A program made the position numbers and the translations under genes. A stretch of DNA of 21,493 nt. It comes from Puniceicoccales bacterium. Lineage in GTDB: Bacteria > Verrucomicrobiota > Verrucomicrobiia > Opitutales > JAIRKQ01. Under the pieces are notes generated by a model. The model did no database searches, was not told the DNA's origin, and saw only the letters and a program-made list of their open reading frames with translations. Below, one piece after another: positions 7,743 through 15,860 of the stretch. Location: positions 1 through 21,493 of the forward strand of contig JAITOW010000026.1 of the NCBI GenBank assembly GCA_031289835.1. The letters run 5' to 3'. The stretch's first letter is position 1. Every line of letters starts with the position of its first letter.

Positions 7743-8789
7743 ATGAATAAAGTTAATAATTCTAAAAACAGTGACCAGTATTCATCTGGGTCAGAAGGTG
7801 CACCGTTAAAGCGAGCAGATCCCGAGGGTGCGCGTAGATTTGATGAGATATTGTCCCGTGATAGACATGGTGGCGGACGGGAACGTAATATGAAGGACGA
7901 GGATTCCCTTGAAGATTTGGGCGGGGGTGATAGTGGCACGGGAAATGATGCCGAAGAACCTGTCACAAAGAGCAGTGGTTGGGCAGGAAGCCGCAATGGA
8001 CCAAAATTTGAAAGTAAAAGTGACCCCGCTTCCACAGGGAAAAGTACGGATTGGTCGCAGGATTCCAATGGACCTGAATTTTTGCCCCATGGGGCAAAGA
8101 GGCCGGAGGATTCAAATGCGGCGCCCCATAGATCAGCTCCTGACAATGCGGTGCCTTACGGGTCGAATTCTGCCAATGAAAACGCCCCATTTGCTGTGAA
8201 GAGGGATAATTCGCCCATTGAGGAAACTTTCGACATTTTGAAGCGTTCCAATGCGCGCAAAGCCGATGAGGAGGCTCAAAGGGAGCTTAACAAGAAGCTT
8301 TACAGCAAGGTTACTGAAAATGCACCGTTTGGCGGTGATACCATTTTAAGCAGCCTACGCGCATCGAGCGAATTTCATCAGGCTGAGGCCGTGAAAGCGG
8401 AAAAGCGGGCGGGAATTATAAAATCGGTGGGGCGAGAGGTTGCGGAGAGAATTTTAGCCTCAAGCGCCGCTCTTAACGCAAAGCAAGAGGTTAGAATTTC
8501 CCTGAAAAATGAAATTTTGCCGAACACGGAGGTCATAGTTTCCAAGGATGGCAAGATGTTATCCGTAGATTTTTATACATCGGCCTCTGAGTCCGCTTCG
8601 TTGCTGGCTTCGAAGCAAGCTGAGCTGCGGGCGCATCTGATGGACACCTTGCATGATGTCAACGATGTGGATGTGAATGTTTACAGGGAAACTTCGGAAA
8701 CGAGAGACGGTGATTCGCACGATGGACGCTCGCGCGATGAGTATGTGGGCGATTACGACCCTGATTCAGACAATGGCAAAGGGAAGTGA
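7743..8789 (+). CDS. sctP: T3SS needle-length regulator SctP
   Basis: SctP (YscP/FliK-like) measures the needle and switches the export gate from needle to late substrates. Of its 348 residues, about 1-165 are a hydrophilic, probably disordered region rich in Asp, Ser, Asn and Gly, typical of the ruler part and its secretion signal. Residues about 225-315 match the C-terminal substrate-specificity-switch (T3S4) domain: VRISLKNEILPNTEVIV (250-266) followed by helices ending in VDVNVY. A polar Asp/Gly-rich tail of about 35 residues follows, longer than I expect. It starts 21 bases after sctO and is the last gene of the T3SS run; no sctQ follows, unlike the usual N-O-P-Q order. Confidence 0.8.
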   Translation: MNKVNNSKNSDQYSSGSEGAPLKRADPEGARRFDEILSRDRHGGGRERNMKDEDSLEDLGGGDSGTGNDAEEPVTKSSGWAGSRNGPKFESKSDPASTGKSTDWSQDSNGPEFLPHGAKRPEDSNAAPHRSAPDNAVPYGSNSANENAPFAVKRDNSPIEETFDILKRSNARKADEEAQRELNKKLYSKVTENAPFGGDTILSSLRASSEFHQAEAVKAEKRAGIIKSVGREVAERILASSAALNAKQEVRISLKNEILPNTEVIVSKDGKMLSVDFYTSASESASLLASKQAELRAHLMDTLHDVNDVDVNVYRETSETRDGDSHDGRSRDEYVGDYDPDSDNGKGK

Positions 8790-8872
8790 AAGATTTTCGG
8801 AATTAAACTTGTTGTTTTTGTCAAAAAGTATGCTATTTATTGCCGCTGATTGACAATAGGAGTAGCGAAAGC

Positions 8873-9181
8873 ATGTTACACTTAAATAGTTCCAATTTTG
8901 AAGCCGAAGTATCGTCCAACCGTTTGGTTGTGGTTGATTTTTGGGCACCGTGGTGTGGCCCGTGCCGTGCACTTGGACCGACCATGGAAGAAGTTTCGTC
9001 AGAAGTTGAGCCGGGTGTGGCGGTGGCAAAGCTTGACATTGATGAATGCCCAGAATTGGCGGAAAAATTCGGTGTACAGTCCATTCCGACGGTGATTTTC
9101 TTTAAAAACGGAGTTGAAGTTAAGCGGTTCGTTGGATTGGCAACGAAGGCCGATATTTTGGCATCCATCAATTCCATGTGA
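8873..9181 (+). CDS. trxA: Thioredoxin
   Basis: A 102-residue cytoplasmic thioredoxin that reduces protein disulfides. The active site WCGPC has cysteines 28 and 31, preceded by VDFWAP, and the cis-proline loop SIPTVIFF is present. Length and motifs are those of standard TrxA. ATG 8873 has AGGAG 10 bases upstream and gives the normal N-terminus; an in-frame TTG at 8840 would add an atypical leader. It sits 83 bases after sctP and 5 bases before ruvX, so it more likely heads the next housekeeping unit than belongs to the secretion operon, though the spacing does not exclude cotranscription. Confidence 0.95.
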   Translation: MLHLNSSNFEAEVSSNRLVVVDFWAPWCGPCRALGPTMEEVSSEVEPGVAVAKLDIDECPELAEKFGVQSIPTVIFFKNGVEVKRFVGLATKADILASINSM

Positions 9182-9186
9182 GCAAT

Positions 9187-9645
9187 ATGGCCAATTATCT
9201 CGCACTAGACGTTGGCAGGAAGAGGGTTGGTCTAAGTAGAGGTAGCGATGATTTGGGGGTTGTTTTACCCATGCGTGTGCTGTCGTCCATGGATAGAATG
9301 TCTTGCCTACGCGAGGTCACCAAAACTGTTAGCGAATTAAAAATAAGTGTTGTTGTCGTTGGCTATCCGCTTAATATGGACGACTCCAGGGGAGAAATGG
9401 CTGAGTATGTGGATAAATTTGTGGCGGAATTGAAGCGCCTTATTGGAGGCGATGTTGCATTCGTAATGTTTGACGAGCGCCTGACGAGTGTTCAAGCTGA
9501 GGCCGATTTGCAAGCGATGCGAGGGTCGAAATTTGAATCGCCAAAGCGCAAGAAAAAGGTGCGCAAATCCGGTATCATTGACTCAAATGCCGCCGCAATT
9601 ATTTTACGGGACTACTTTAATGAGTTGAGTCTACACACCCTATGA
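9187..9645 (+). CDS. ruvX: Putative pre-16S rRNA nuclease RuvX/YqgF
   Basis: YqgF/RuvX is an RNase H-fold protein implicated in 16S rRNA 5' end maturation and once proposed as a Holliday junction resolvase. The 152-residue product has the fold's metal-binding landmarks: LALDVGRKRVG with its early Asp, VVGYPLNMD in the middle, DERLTSVQA, and a late Asp in IIDSNAA. An alternative GTG start at 9178 would overlap the thioredoxin stop and add three residues. The end overlaps rodA by 4 bases, so it is part of the trx-ruvX-rodA-rng unit. Confidence 0.93.
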   Translation: MANYLALDVGRKRVGLSRGSDDLGVVLPMRVLSSMDRMSCLREVTKTVSELKISVVVVGYPLNMDDSRGEMAEYVDKFVAELKRLIGGDVAFVMFDERLTSVQAEADLQAMRGSKFESPKRKKKVRKSGIIDSNAAAIILRDYFNELSLHTL

Positions 9646-10883
9646 AAATTGGAGGAAGTAGGTTTTTATATAAGCTTAAATCATTGTTTGGCGCACATTC
9701 GGTGTGTGGTTGGGATTTGGTTTCGCCAGTTACCATCCTGATTTTATTGTTTTTTGGGATCAGCGCCATTTATTCCTCGCAGAGCTACAGAAGTGGGGTG
9801 CAGTGGCAGGTGCAGATCGGGTGGATGATTTTTGGGATAGTCCTGTACATTTGTGCATCGAGGATGGATTACGGCATTTTTTTGCGCTGCGCTCACTGGA
9901 TCTATTTGGCTAGCATAGTGTTGCTCCTATGCCTTTGGAGTCCGTTGGGAGAGCGCCACTTTGGGGCACTCAGGTGGGTGAATTTTGGTGGAGTTGTTGT
10001 TCAACCGTCCGAACCGGCGAAGTTGGGATTTTTAATCATGGCGGCTGCAATGATAGCTCGGTCAGAGATGGCAGATCTGGTGAGTTCAATGCGGGAAATA
10101 TTAAAATTTTTACTTGTGTTTTGTGTGCCGATGTTATTGATATTCCTTCAGCCTGATTTGGGATCTGCCCTGACGTTTCCCCCAATGTTGTTTGCCATGT
10201 TATACGTCGCCAATTTGTCACAAAAGTTTTTCATTTGGGTAATTTTTTGTTCCTTGGTTGTGTTGTCAGTCGTGGCTTTTGACATGTTCAGCTATCGCCT
10301 ATTTCTGGATAGGCATGGCTTAAATCTCGCCAACGACATGGGATTGTACGAAAAGCACTCCATTCTTCCTTTGAAGGACTACCAGCGGAATCGCATAATT
10401 TCGTTTGTGTCACCGGATATTGTTGATCCGAATGGGGTTGGGGTTAGCTGGAATCTTAGGCAGTCGCTGATCGCAGTCGGCACTGGAGGTATGTTCGGCA
10501 AGGGTTTTAATGATGGTATGCAGGCAAAGCTCGGCTATTTGCCAAAATCGGTGGCATCCAATGATTTTGTCTTTTCCGTGGTTGCTGAGGAGAGGGGATT
10601 TTTGGGCTCGTCCGTGGTATTGCTTGCCTATTTGATATTAATTTTTAACGGATTGCGAATTGCCGCATTGGCCCGTGACCGCTTCGGTACGTACCTGGCA
10701 GTTGGCATAAGTGTGTTATTTTTAACCCACATTTGTATAAATGTTGGGATGACGTTGGGGTTAATGCCAATTACAGGGATTCCCCTACCGTTTTTAAGCT
10801 ATGGAGGATCTTTCCTATTAATTTGTTGTTTTTTGCAGGGTGTGATACAGTCGATACATAGGTTTCATATGAGCTATGAATGA
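9642..10883 (+). CDS. rodA: Peptidoglycan glycosyltransferase RodA (SEDS family)
   Basis: RodA polymerises lipid II during lateral wall growth with a partner class B PBP. The 413-residue protein has about ten hydrophobic helices and the SEDS landmarks: QPSEPAKLG, QPDLGSALT, a long extracellular loop ending DYQRNRIISFV, WNLRQSLIAVGTGG, NDFVFSVVAEERGFLG, and the C-terminal GIPLPFLSYGGS. The DYQRNRI and GVSWNLRQSLIAVG pattern fits RodA better than FtsW. It overlaps ruvX by 4 bases and the RNase gene by 8 bases. Its presence indicates that the organism keeps a peptidoglycan elongation machinery despite any host dependence. No mreBCD or PBP2 gene is visible alongside it. Confidence 0.93.
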   Translation: MKIGGSRFLYKLKSLFGAHSVCGWDLVSPVTILILLFFGISAIYSSQSYRSGVQWQVQIGWMIFGIVLYICASRMDYGIFLRCAHWIYLASIVLLLCLWSPLGERHFGALRWVNFGGVVVQPSEPAKLGFLIMAAAMIARSEMADLVSSMREILKFLLVFCVPMLLIFLQPDLGSALTFPPMLFAMLYVANLSQKFFIWVIFCSLVVLSVVAFDMFSYRLFLDRHGLNLANDMGLYEKHSILPLKDYQRNRIISFVSPDIVDPNGVGVSWNLRQSLIAVGTGGMFGKGFNDGMQAKLGYLPKSVASNDFVFSVVAEERGFLGSSVVLLAYLILIFNGLRIAALARDRFGTYLAVGISVLFLTHICINVGMTLGLMPITGIPLPFLSYGGSFLLICCFLQGVIQSIHRFHMSYE

Positions 10884-12591
10884 CGAGTTTTTTGGCGAAA
10901 GCTTCCATTTAATTGGAACTTTTAACATGAAAAATTTAGATAAAGATAATAAGGTAAACTACGAAGTTGAACAGGATCAGATAAAAAACGATGCCACGGA
11001 GCGTGCCAGGCAACAACCGCTATTGAAGCGCATAATAAAGGCGTTATCCAAAAGTGATAGGACTTTCCGTGAGCTGGTTGTTGATGCTAACCCGATGGAG
11101 AGTCGGGTGGCACTGTTGGGAGATGGAGTTTTAGAAAATTTCGAATTTGATCGCTACGGCGAAGATGATTTTGTCGGTGCCATTTTTAAGGGTAAAATTC
11201 AGAACATTGAGCCGGGTTTGAAGGCGATGTTCGTGGACATAGGCCAGGAAAAGAACGCATTCCTGCACTATTGGGACATGTTGCCGGTGGCGAATGATAG
11301 CTCCTTTGAAGTGGTCCGTGACAACCGATCGAGTAAGTCCAAAAAAATTGAATTGCGCGATATTCCCGAGCATTACCCAATCGGAACTGATGTCATGGTT
11401 CAAATTACCAAAGGACAAATCGGAACAAAGGGACCGAGGGTTACGACAAATATCTCCCTTCCGGGCAGGTGTCTCGTATTGATGCCCTTTAGCGGTGAAT
11501 GTGGGATTTCGAAGAAAATCGAAGATAGGAAGGAGCGACTGCGCCTGAAAGATATCCTAAATAAAATAAGCATTCCCGACGGCATGGGAGTGATAATTCG
11601 CACGGCCGGTATTGGAAAAAAGATCCGTTATTTTATACGCGACTTGCACATGTTACTGAAAGAATGGCAGGATATTTTCGAAAAATATCAGAGCAGCAAA
11701 AAGCAGGAAATATTGTATAAGGAGCCGAGCCTACTGGAGAGAACGGTCCGGGACTTTTTGACCGACGAAATCGACCGCGTCATCATCAATGATCATGGAG
11801 CATACGAGCTTATGCTGGGTATTGTTGAGCAAATATCGCCGCGTTCCAAGTCAAAATTTTTCCTATTCGAAGAGAGTATTCCAATTTTTGAGCGCTTTAA
11901 CATTGAGCGCCAAATAGACCAAACATTCAAGCGCTGTGTGCCTTTGCCCTGCGGCGGTGAGATTGTCATACACGAAACCGAGGCGCTGACATCGATCGAT
12001 GTTAATACGAGTAATTACAAAATTAACGGTGACGAAAGCAAAAATTATATCTTCAGCCTTAATTGTGAGGCGGCCAAGGAGATCACCCGCCAGCTTAGGC
12101 TAAGAAATATCGGCGGCCTAATTGTGGTTGATTTTATCGACATGAAAAACAAGCGCGATCGCGTGAAATTGTACGATCTTGTCCGCGGTGAAATGGCTTG
12201 CGATAGGGCAAAAAATCACGTTTTGCAGATATCCCAGCTCGGTTTAATGGAGCTTTCTCGCCAAAGGCATTCGCAGAGTAACAGCAGTGAATTGCGCTTC
12301 CCATGCCCCTATTGCAATGGTGACGGATTTGTTAAATCCTCCCTCACGATGTGTAGCGAAATTTACAGAAGCATCGTGAACCACATTAAGCACAACGCAA
12401 ATGTTCCGAACATGTGCATCAAAACTTATATCAATCCGGAGGTGTTGGAACAACTCAAGAAGAAGGAGAAATTTTTATTCGACTTGGAACAAAAATTTAG
12501 TGCAAAATTGTCCTTTGTTGCGGATACAACATTTCACGTGGAACGCTACAAGATTGTGCACTGTGAGCAAGGGTCATCGGATGGGCTGTAA
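10876..12591 (+). CDS. rng: Ribonuclease E/G family protein
   Basis: Endoribonuclease for rRNA processing and mRNA decay. The 571-residue protein has a short charged N-terminal extension, an S1-like RNA-binding segment (FVGAIFKGKIQNIEPGLKA, 99-117; NAFLHYWDML), the 5' sensor region, and the DNase I-like catalytic domain with metal-binding Asp375 (LTSIDVNTSNY) and Asp419 (GGLIVVDFIDM). A zinc-link CPYCNGDG starts at 477. It lacks the long disordered degradosome scaffold of enterobacterial RNase E, so it is nearer RNase G in plan; rng is used with that reserve. The start overlaps rodA by 8 bases; a second in-frame ATG at 10927 is possible. The FLHYWDMLP stretch and general wording recall Verrucomicrobiota homologues from memory. 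Confidence 0.92.
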   Translation: MNDEFFGESFHLIGTFNMKNLDKDNKVNYEVEQDQIKNDATERARQQPLLKRIIKALSKSDRTFRELVVDANPMESRVALLGDGVLENFEFDRYGEDDFVGAIFKGKIQNIEPGLKAMFVDIGQEKNAFLHYWDMLPVANDSSFEVVRDNRSSKSKKIELRDIPEHYPIGTDVMVQITKGQIGTKGPRVTTNISLPGRCLVLMPFSGECGISKKIEDRKERLRLKDILNKISIPDGMGVIIRTAGIGKKIRYFIRDLHMLLKEWQDIFEKYQSSKKQEILYKEPSLLERTVRDFLTDEIDRVIINDHGAYELMLGIVEQISPRSKSKFFLFEESIPIFERFNIERQIDQTFKRCVPLPCGGEIVIHETEALTSIDVNTSNYKINGDESKNYIFSLNCEAAKEITRQLRLRNIGGLIVVDFIDMKNKRDRVKLYDLVRGEMACDRAKNHVLQISQLGLMELSRQRHSQSNSSELRFPCPYCNGDGFVKSSLTMCSEIYRSIVNHIKHNANVPNMCIKTYINPEVLEQLKKKEKFLFDLEQKFSAKLSFVADTTFHVERYKIVHCEQGSSDGL

Positions 12592-12625
12592 AGTTTAAAT
12601 CATTGTTTCCATTCTGCCGTTCAGC

Positions 12626-13258
12626 CTATTTTTCGCTTAGCTTAAAGTACATTTTCATTAAACTTGCTACCCATTTAGGGTAGCTTTCGTCCAATCTGTT
12701 ATTGTGGTAGTCACTGAGAAGTTCAGCGTAAAATGAACGAATTGAAGTAAAAGTTCCTGTGGCTCCAATGGCGAATATCATTAAATTGGAAATCGGGAAA
12801 GCGCTTGACAATGCCGCTTTTAGAATATTTATGGCATAGCCAAGGATTTGGCCATATAGGGCTCTGTTTTTTGAAATATCGTATCTTCCGACGTTACTTG
12901 CAATGTTACACACTGCGCTCATAAGGGATAAACAAGTGGATATGACCCCTATAATTGCAATGGGCGGAAATTCGATGCCCCCAATTGCACACATTACACC
13001 GGCCGCACTTCCAATTGTTCCAAGCGGGGATAATATGGAGTTCAGGGCACCCAGAATTTTTTTAAAAATAGATTTTTCTCCGAGGAGCTGTGTTTTTTCT
13101 ATCAAAAACCTGGAAACTTGTCCCGATTCAATCGCCGGCCGACCAAGGAAGCTGAGCTCGTGTCGTTTAACAACTTTAACACGCTGCCGTGACGCCTTCC
13201 CCCTCCCGTGTATGGCAGTTTCCGGTGTATCTACTGCATTTAATTTAGGTTTACTCAT
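12626..13258 (-). CDS. Unrecognised protein with two hydrophobic hairpin regions
   Basis: No family recognised. The 210-residue protein has a basic, polar N-terminus without a signal peptide (1-65), then two long hydrophobic blocks: about 72-122 (rich in Gly, Ile, Ala and Ser, with Pro-Pro at 98-99 as a turn) and about 134-176 (with Pro155 as a turn), separated by a short charged linker (125-133), then a polar C-terminus. A paired, bilobed hydrophobic layout after a polar N-terminus is the hallmark of chlamydial Inc proteins and also occurs in T3SS translocators, so a host-membrane-inserted T3SS substrate is a possibility. An ordinary inner-membrane protein is equally compatible. It follows the neighbouring minus-strand gene by 9 bases, so the pair is probably one operon, and runs convergent to the RNase gene. 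Confidence 0.7.
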   Translation of the reverse strand: MSKPKLNAVDTPETAIHGRGKASRQRVKVVKRHELSFLGRPAIESGQVSRFLIEKTQLLGEKSIFKKILGALNSILSPLGTIGSAAGVMCAIGGIEFPPIAIIGVISTCLSLMSAVCNIASNVGRYDISKNRALYGQILGYAINILKAALSSAFPISNLMIFAIGATGTFTSIRSFYAELLSDYHNNRLDESYPKWVASLMKMYFKLSEK

Positions 13259-13267
13259 ATGTTTTAA

Positions 13268-14071
13268 TCACTTAAGTATTCTCAATTTTTTACGAAATTC
13301 TTGGCGATTGGCAGCGGTTAGGATGATTGAAGCCACGTTGTTTTCGGCATCAATAGCTTCCAATGTGCAGATTGATTCGCCAATTTTTACTTCCTGCCCA
13401 ATGTCGGGCAGCGTGTACGTTTTTCCTTCCAAGTCTTCCACGATGGCAATGTATTTGTTATCGTAATACTTTGTATCGCCGGTCAGTTCGAGATCCATCT
13501 TATCCCGATTATCCCGTATTTTTGCCACGGGCATGTTGATGATCATATCGTCCTTTTCGGTGGTCCGCATCTGAAACGATAGAACCTTAAAGTCCAGAGA
13601 CTTAAATACCTGGCCAACGGAACAATGTAGCGTTTGGTTGCCTTCAAGATCATGGATCAAAACGGTAACGTCATCCTGTGTATCGGCTTGAACATATCCT
13701 TCGAATTGAAGGCGATATTTTTTTCTAAGAATGTGCTTCAACTGAATGGGAAATATAAAATCAAACTGCCAATGGGTACACGGCTCCATGATCACTTGCT
13801 TGCCATTGCGATATATGTTTGGCGGGGTGAACAGCTCGAAAAATGGCGGCTGCCCATCCGGCTGTTTTTCGCTCTTCCATGCTATTTTTTTTTCATCAAA
13901 GCTCAGCAAATTTGATGTGGCCTTGGAAATCGGCACACTGGCTGGCAGAGGCAAATTTGGAGAGACTCTCCATCCGGAAATGCTTTTTTTGATTACGAAA
14001 AAAGCCACAGTGATTATGGCAATCGCCGCTGTAACTAACAGATACTTTTGGTTTTTTTTAGAAAGATTCAT
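13268..14071 (-). CDS. Membrane-anchored periplasmic protein with internal duplication, unknown function
   Basis: Function not recognised. The 267-residue product has a short basic N-terminus and one hydrophobic segment (about 10-27), predicted as an uncleaved anchor with the rest in the periplasm. A Pro-rich linker (39-47) leads to a PPFFELFTPPNIY segment and then beta-rich sequence. Two stretches look like copies of one motif: VTVLIHDLEGNQTL (135-148) and IAIVEDLEGKTYTL (208-221), each followed by a GQ and then a strand. The layout recalls verrucomicrobial single-pass proteins near pilus or secretion genes (Amuc_1099-like), but this is only a resemblance. It lies upstream of the double-hairpin gene on the same strand and divergent from infA. 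Confidence 0.75.
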   Translation of the reverse strand: MNLSKKNQKYLLVTAAIAIITVAFFVIKKSISGWRVSPNLPLPASVPISKATSNLLSFDEKKIAWKSEKQPDGQPPFFELFTPPNIYRNGKQVIMEPCTHWQFDFIFPIQLKHILRKKYRLQFEGYVQADTQDDVTVLIHDLEGNQTLHCSVGQVFKSLDFKVLSFQMRTTEKDDMIINMPVAKIRDNRDKMDLELTGDTKYYDNKYIAIVEDLEGKTYTLPDIGQEVKIGESICTLEAIDAENNVASIILTAANRQEFRKKLRILK

Positions 14072-14221
14072 AGGTTGACGAATATGAAGTCTACTAATTG
14101 TAAAAAGATTTTCCAGCCTAAATCTTCACATTATGCTATCATAATTTTTTGCATTAAAATTGCAATTTTTCTCGACAAATTTGCAAAAATTATATCTACT
14201 AAGTGGTGAGCAGTTCGAATA

Positions 14222-14515
14222 ATGTCTGAATATATTGAAGTCACAGGAAAGGTAATCGCTGTTTTGCCGGGGACCATGTTTAGGGTGGAGCTTCCAAATA
14301 AACACGTGGTGCTAGCTCACATCTCCGGGAAATTGAGGAAAAATTTCATCAAATTGATGGTTGGTGACACTGTTAAGATGGAAATGAGTCCGCAGGATCT
14401 TCAGAAAGCCCGCATAACTTTCAGGATGAAAAATGTCGATGTTCAGCGTAATGCGCCGATACACAGTTTTGGGCCCAGGCGCAATTCTCGAAATGGTAAA
14501 AATTCTACCCAATGA
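14222..14515 (+). CDS. infA: Translation initiation factor IF-1
   Basis: IF-1 binds the ribosomal A site during initiation. The first ~70 residues are a classic single OB fold: IEVTGKVIAVLPGTMFRVEL, HVVLAHISGKLRKNFIKL, GDTVKMEMSPQDLQKARITFR. The total length of 97 residues exceeds the usual ~72 because of a basic Asn/Arg-rich tail (about 76-97). Its stop overlaps the mnmE start (ATGA), so the two are likely translationally coupled. infA is normally with ribosomal genes or alone; pairing with mnmE is less common. The 150-base gap upstream separates it from a divergent minus-strand gene and probably holds its promoter, but I see no strong box pair. Confidence 0.95.
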   Translation: MSEYIEVTGKVIAVLPGTMFRVELPNKHVVLAHISGKLRKNFIKLMVGDTVKMEMSPQDLQKARITFRMKNVDVQRNAPIHSFGPRRNSRNGKNSTQ

Positions 14516-15858
14516 ACGGTACAATAGCGGCATTGGCGACTCCCTGGGGCGAGTCAGCTATCGCAGTTGTTAGGATTTCCGGTGGGCAGTCTCTTGCTCT
14601 CGTGGGCGATATATTTTTAAAAGAGTCAATTACTCCGCGGACTATGTATCATGGGGTTTATCGGTCCACTTCGGGAGCGATTTTGGATGATGTAATGTTT
14701 GTATATTTTTGTGAAAAGTCGTCCTATACCGGTGAAGATTCCGCTGAAATTTATGCCCACGGAAACATGGTTATCGTTGCAAAGATTCTCGAAGATTTGT
14801 GTGGGCGTGGGTGCCGGTTGGCTGATCGCGGAGAGTTTACGAGGAGGGCGTTTCTAAATAAAAAGCTGGATCTTTGCCAAGCGGAAGCGGTGGTCGATCT
14901 AATACATGCTTCCAGCGAAGCCGCTCTTGCGGTGGCTCAGAGACAGTTGTCCGGTAAGCTCAGCGAAAAACTGCATGCAATCGGCGATGAATTGATGACG
15001 GTTTTGGCCATACTCGAAACGCACGTCGACTTCGTGGAAGAGGAAATTGGCGGCAACGAGCTCGATGGCAGGATTGCGGAGCGCCTGAGCGCGGTCATTG
15101 CTGACATAGACCTGTTGTTGGATAGCAGTCGCTACCAAACTGTCCTCGGTGGCGGGCTCAACGTTGCCATTATCGGTGCTCCAAATGCCGGAAAGAGCAG
15201 CCTACTGAACTGTTTACTGGGAATGGATCGCGCCTTGGTTAGCCCCATTGCCGGGACGACGCGTGACTTCATAGCGGAACGGGTCACGCTCGGTGGCCAC
15301 GTTATAAACTTACTTGACACGGCCGGACTGCGCGCGGATGCCGAATCGGAGCTAGAACTATGTGGCATGGAAAAGAGCATTGGGCAAATTCGGCGGGCAA
15401 ATGCCTACCTTTTGGTAATCGATAGCAACGCGGACTATCCCGTCCTGGGCCGCGAAATTTTTTTGCTCCCCAGCGAAGATAATTGCCTTGTTCTGGAAAA
15501 TAAGAGCGATTTGCCGAATAGCCGTCCATGCGGCGATTTTTTGCCGAAATGTGAGCATTGCAGAATCTCCGTACTCAAGGAACCCGAGCGGGTCAAGGTG
15601 TTGGTGTCAAACTTTTTGGCTAAGCGTTGCTTTTTGCCTGCGGAAGTGGATGTTGTTGTTAATGCTCGGCATGTGGATATCCTGACCCGCGTAAAACAAA
15701 CTATCATCCGAACGGACCAAACTTTGGCGACAATTGGGGTGGAATTTTCAGCGAATGATGTGAGAAACGCCCTTGAGATCCTCGGCGGGATGACAGGGCG
15801 TTACGACAACGAATCGATGCTGGATCGGTTGTTTAGCACGTTTTGTGTGGGCAAGTGA
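14512..15858 (+). CDS. mnmE: tRNA modification GTPase MnmE
   Basis: MnmE with MnmG places the cmnm5/nm5 group on U34 of several tRNAs. The 448-residue protein has the N-terminal folate-binding domain (IAALATPWGESAIAVVRISG, 5-24; GEFTRRAFLNKKLDLCQAEA, 107-126), a helical domain, and an inserted G domain with G1 GAPNAGKS (222-229), G2 Thr in GTTRD (248-252), G3 DTAG (269-272) and G4 NKSD (330-333). It ends in FCVGK, the conserved C-terminal Cys box (usually FCIGK), so the catalytic Cys is kept. It follows infA with a 4-base overlap and ends 2 bases from a convergent small gene. Confidence 0.97.
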   Translation: MNGTIAALATPWGESAIAVVRISGGQSLALVGDIFLKESITPRTMYHGVYRSTSGAILDDVMFVYFCEKSSYTGEDSAEIYAHGNMVIVAKILEDLCGRGCRLADRGEFTRRAFLNKKLDLCQAEAVVDLIHASSEAALAVAQRQLSGKLSEKLHAIGDELMTVLAILETHVDFVEEEIGGNELDGRIAERLSAVIADIDLLLDSSRYQTVLGGGLNVAIIGAPNAGKSSLLNCLLGMDRALVSPIAGTTRDFIAERVTLGGHVINLLDTAGLRADAESELELCGMEKSIGQIRRANAYLLVIDSNADYPVLGREIFLLPSEDNCLVLENKSDLPNSRPCGDFLPKCEHCRISVLKEPERVKVLVSNFLAKRCFLPAEVDVVVNARHVDILTRVKQTIIRTDQTLATIGVEFSANDVRNALEILGGMTGRYDNESMLDRLFSTFCVGK

Positions 15859-15860
15859 AA

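Noticed and set aside
8850..8855. TTGACA as a promoter -35 for thioredoxin
   Set aside because: Its -10 would fall inside the coding sequence, past the start codon.
15130..15710. Antisense open frames over mnmE and other long plus-strand genes
   Set aside because: They lack family motifs and RBS and overlap genes with intact catalytic motifs; they are shadows.
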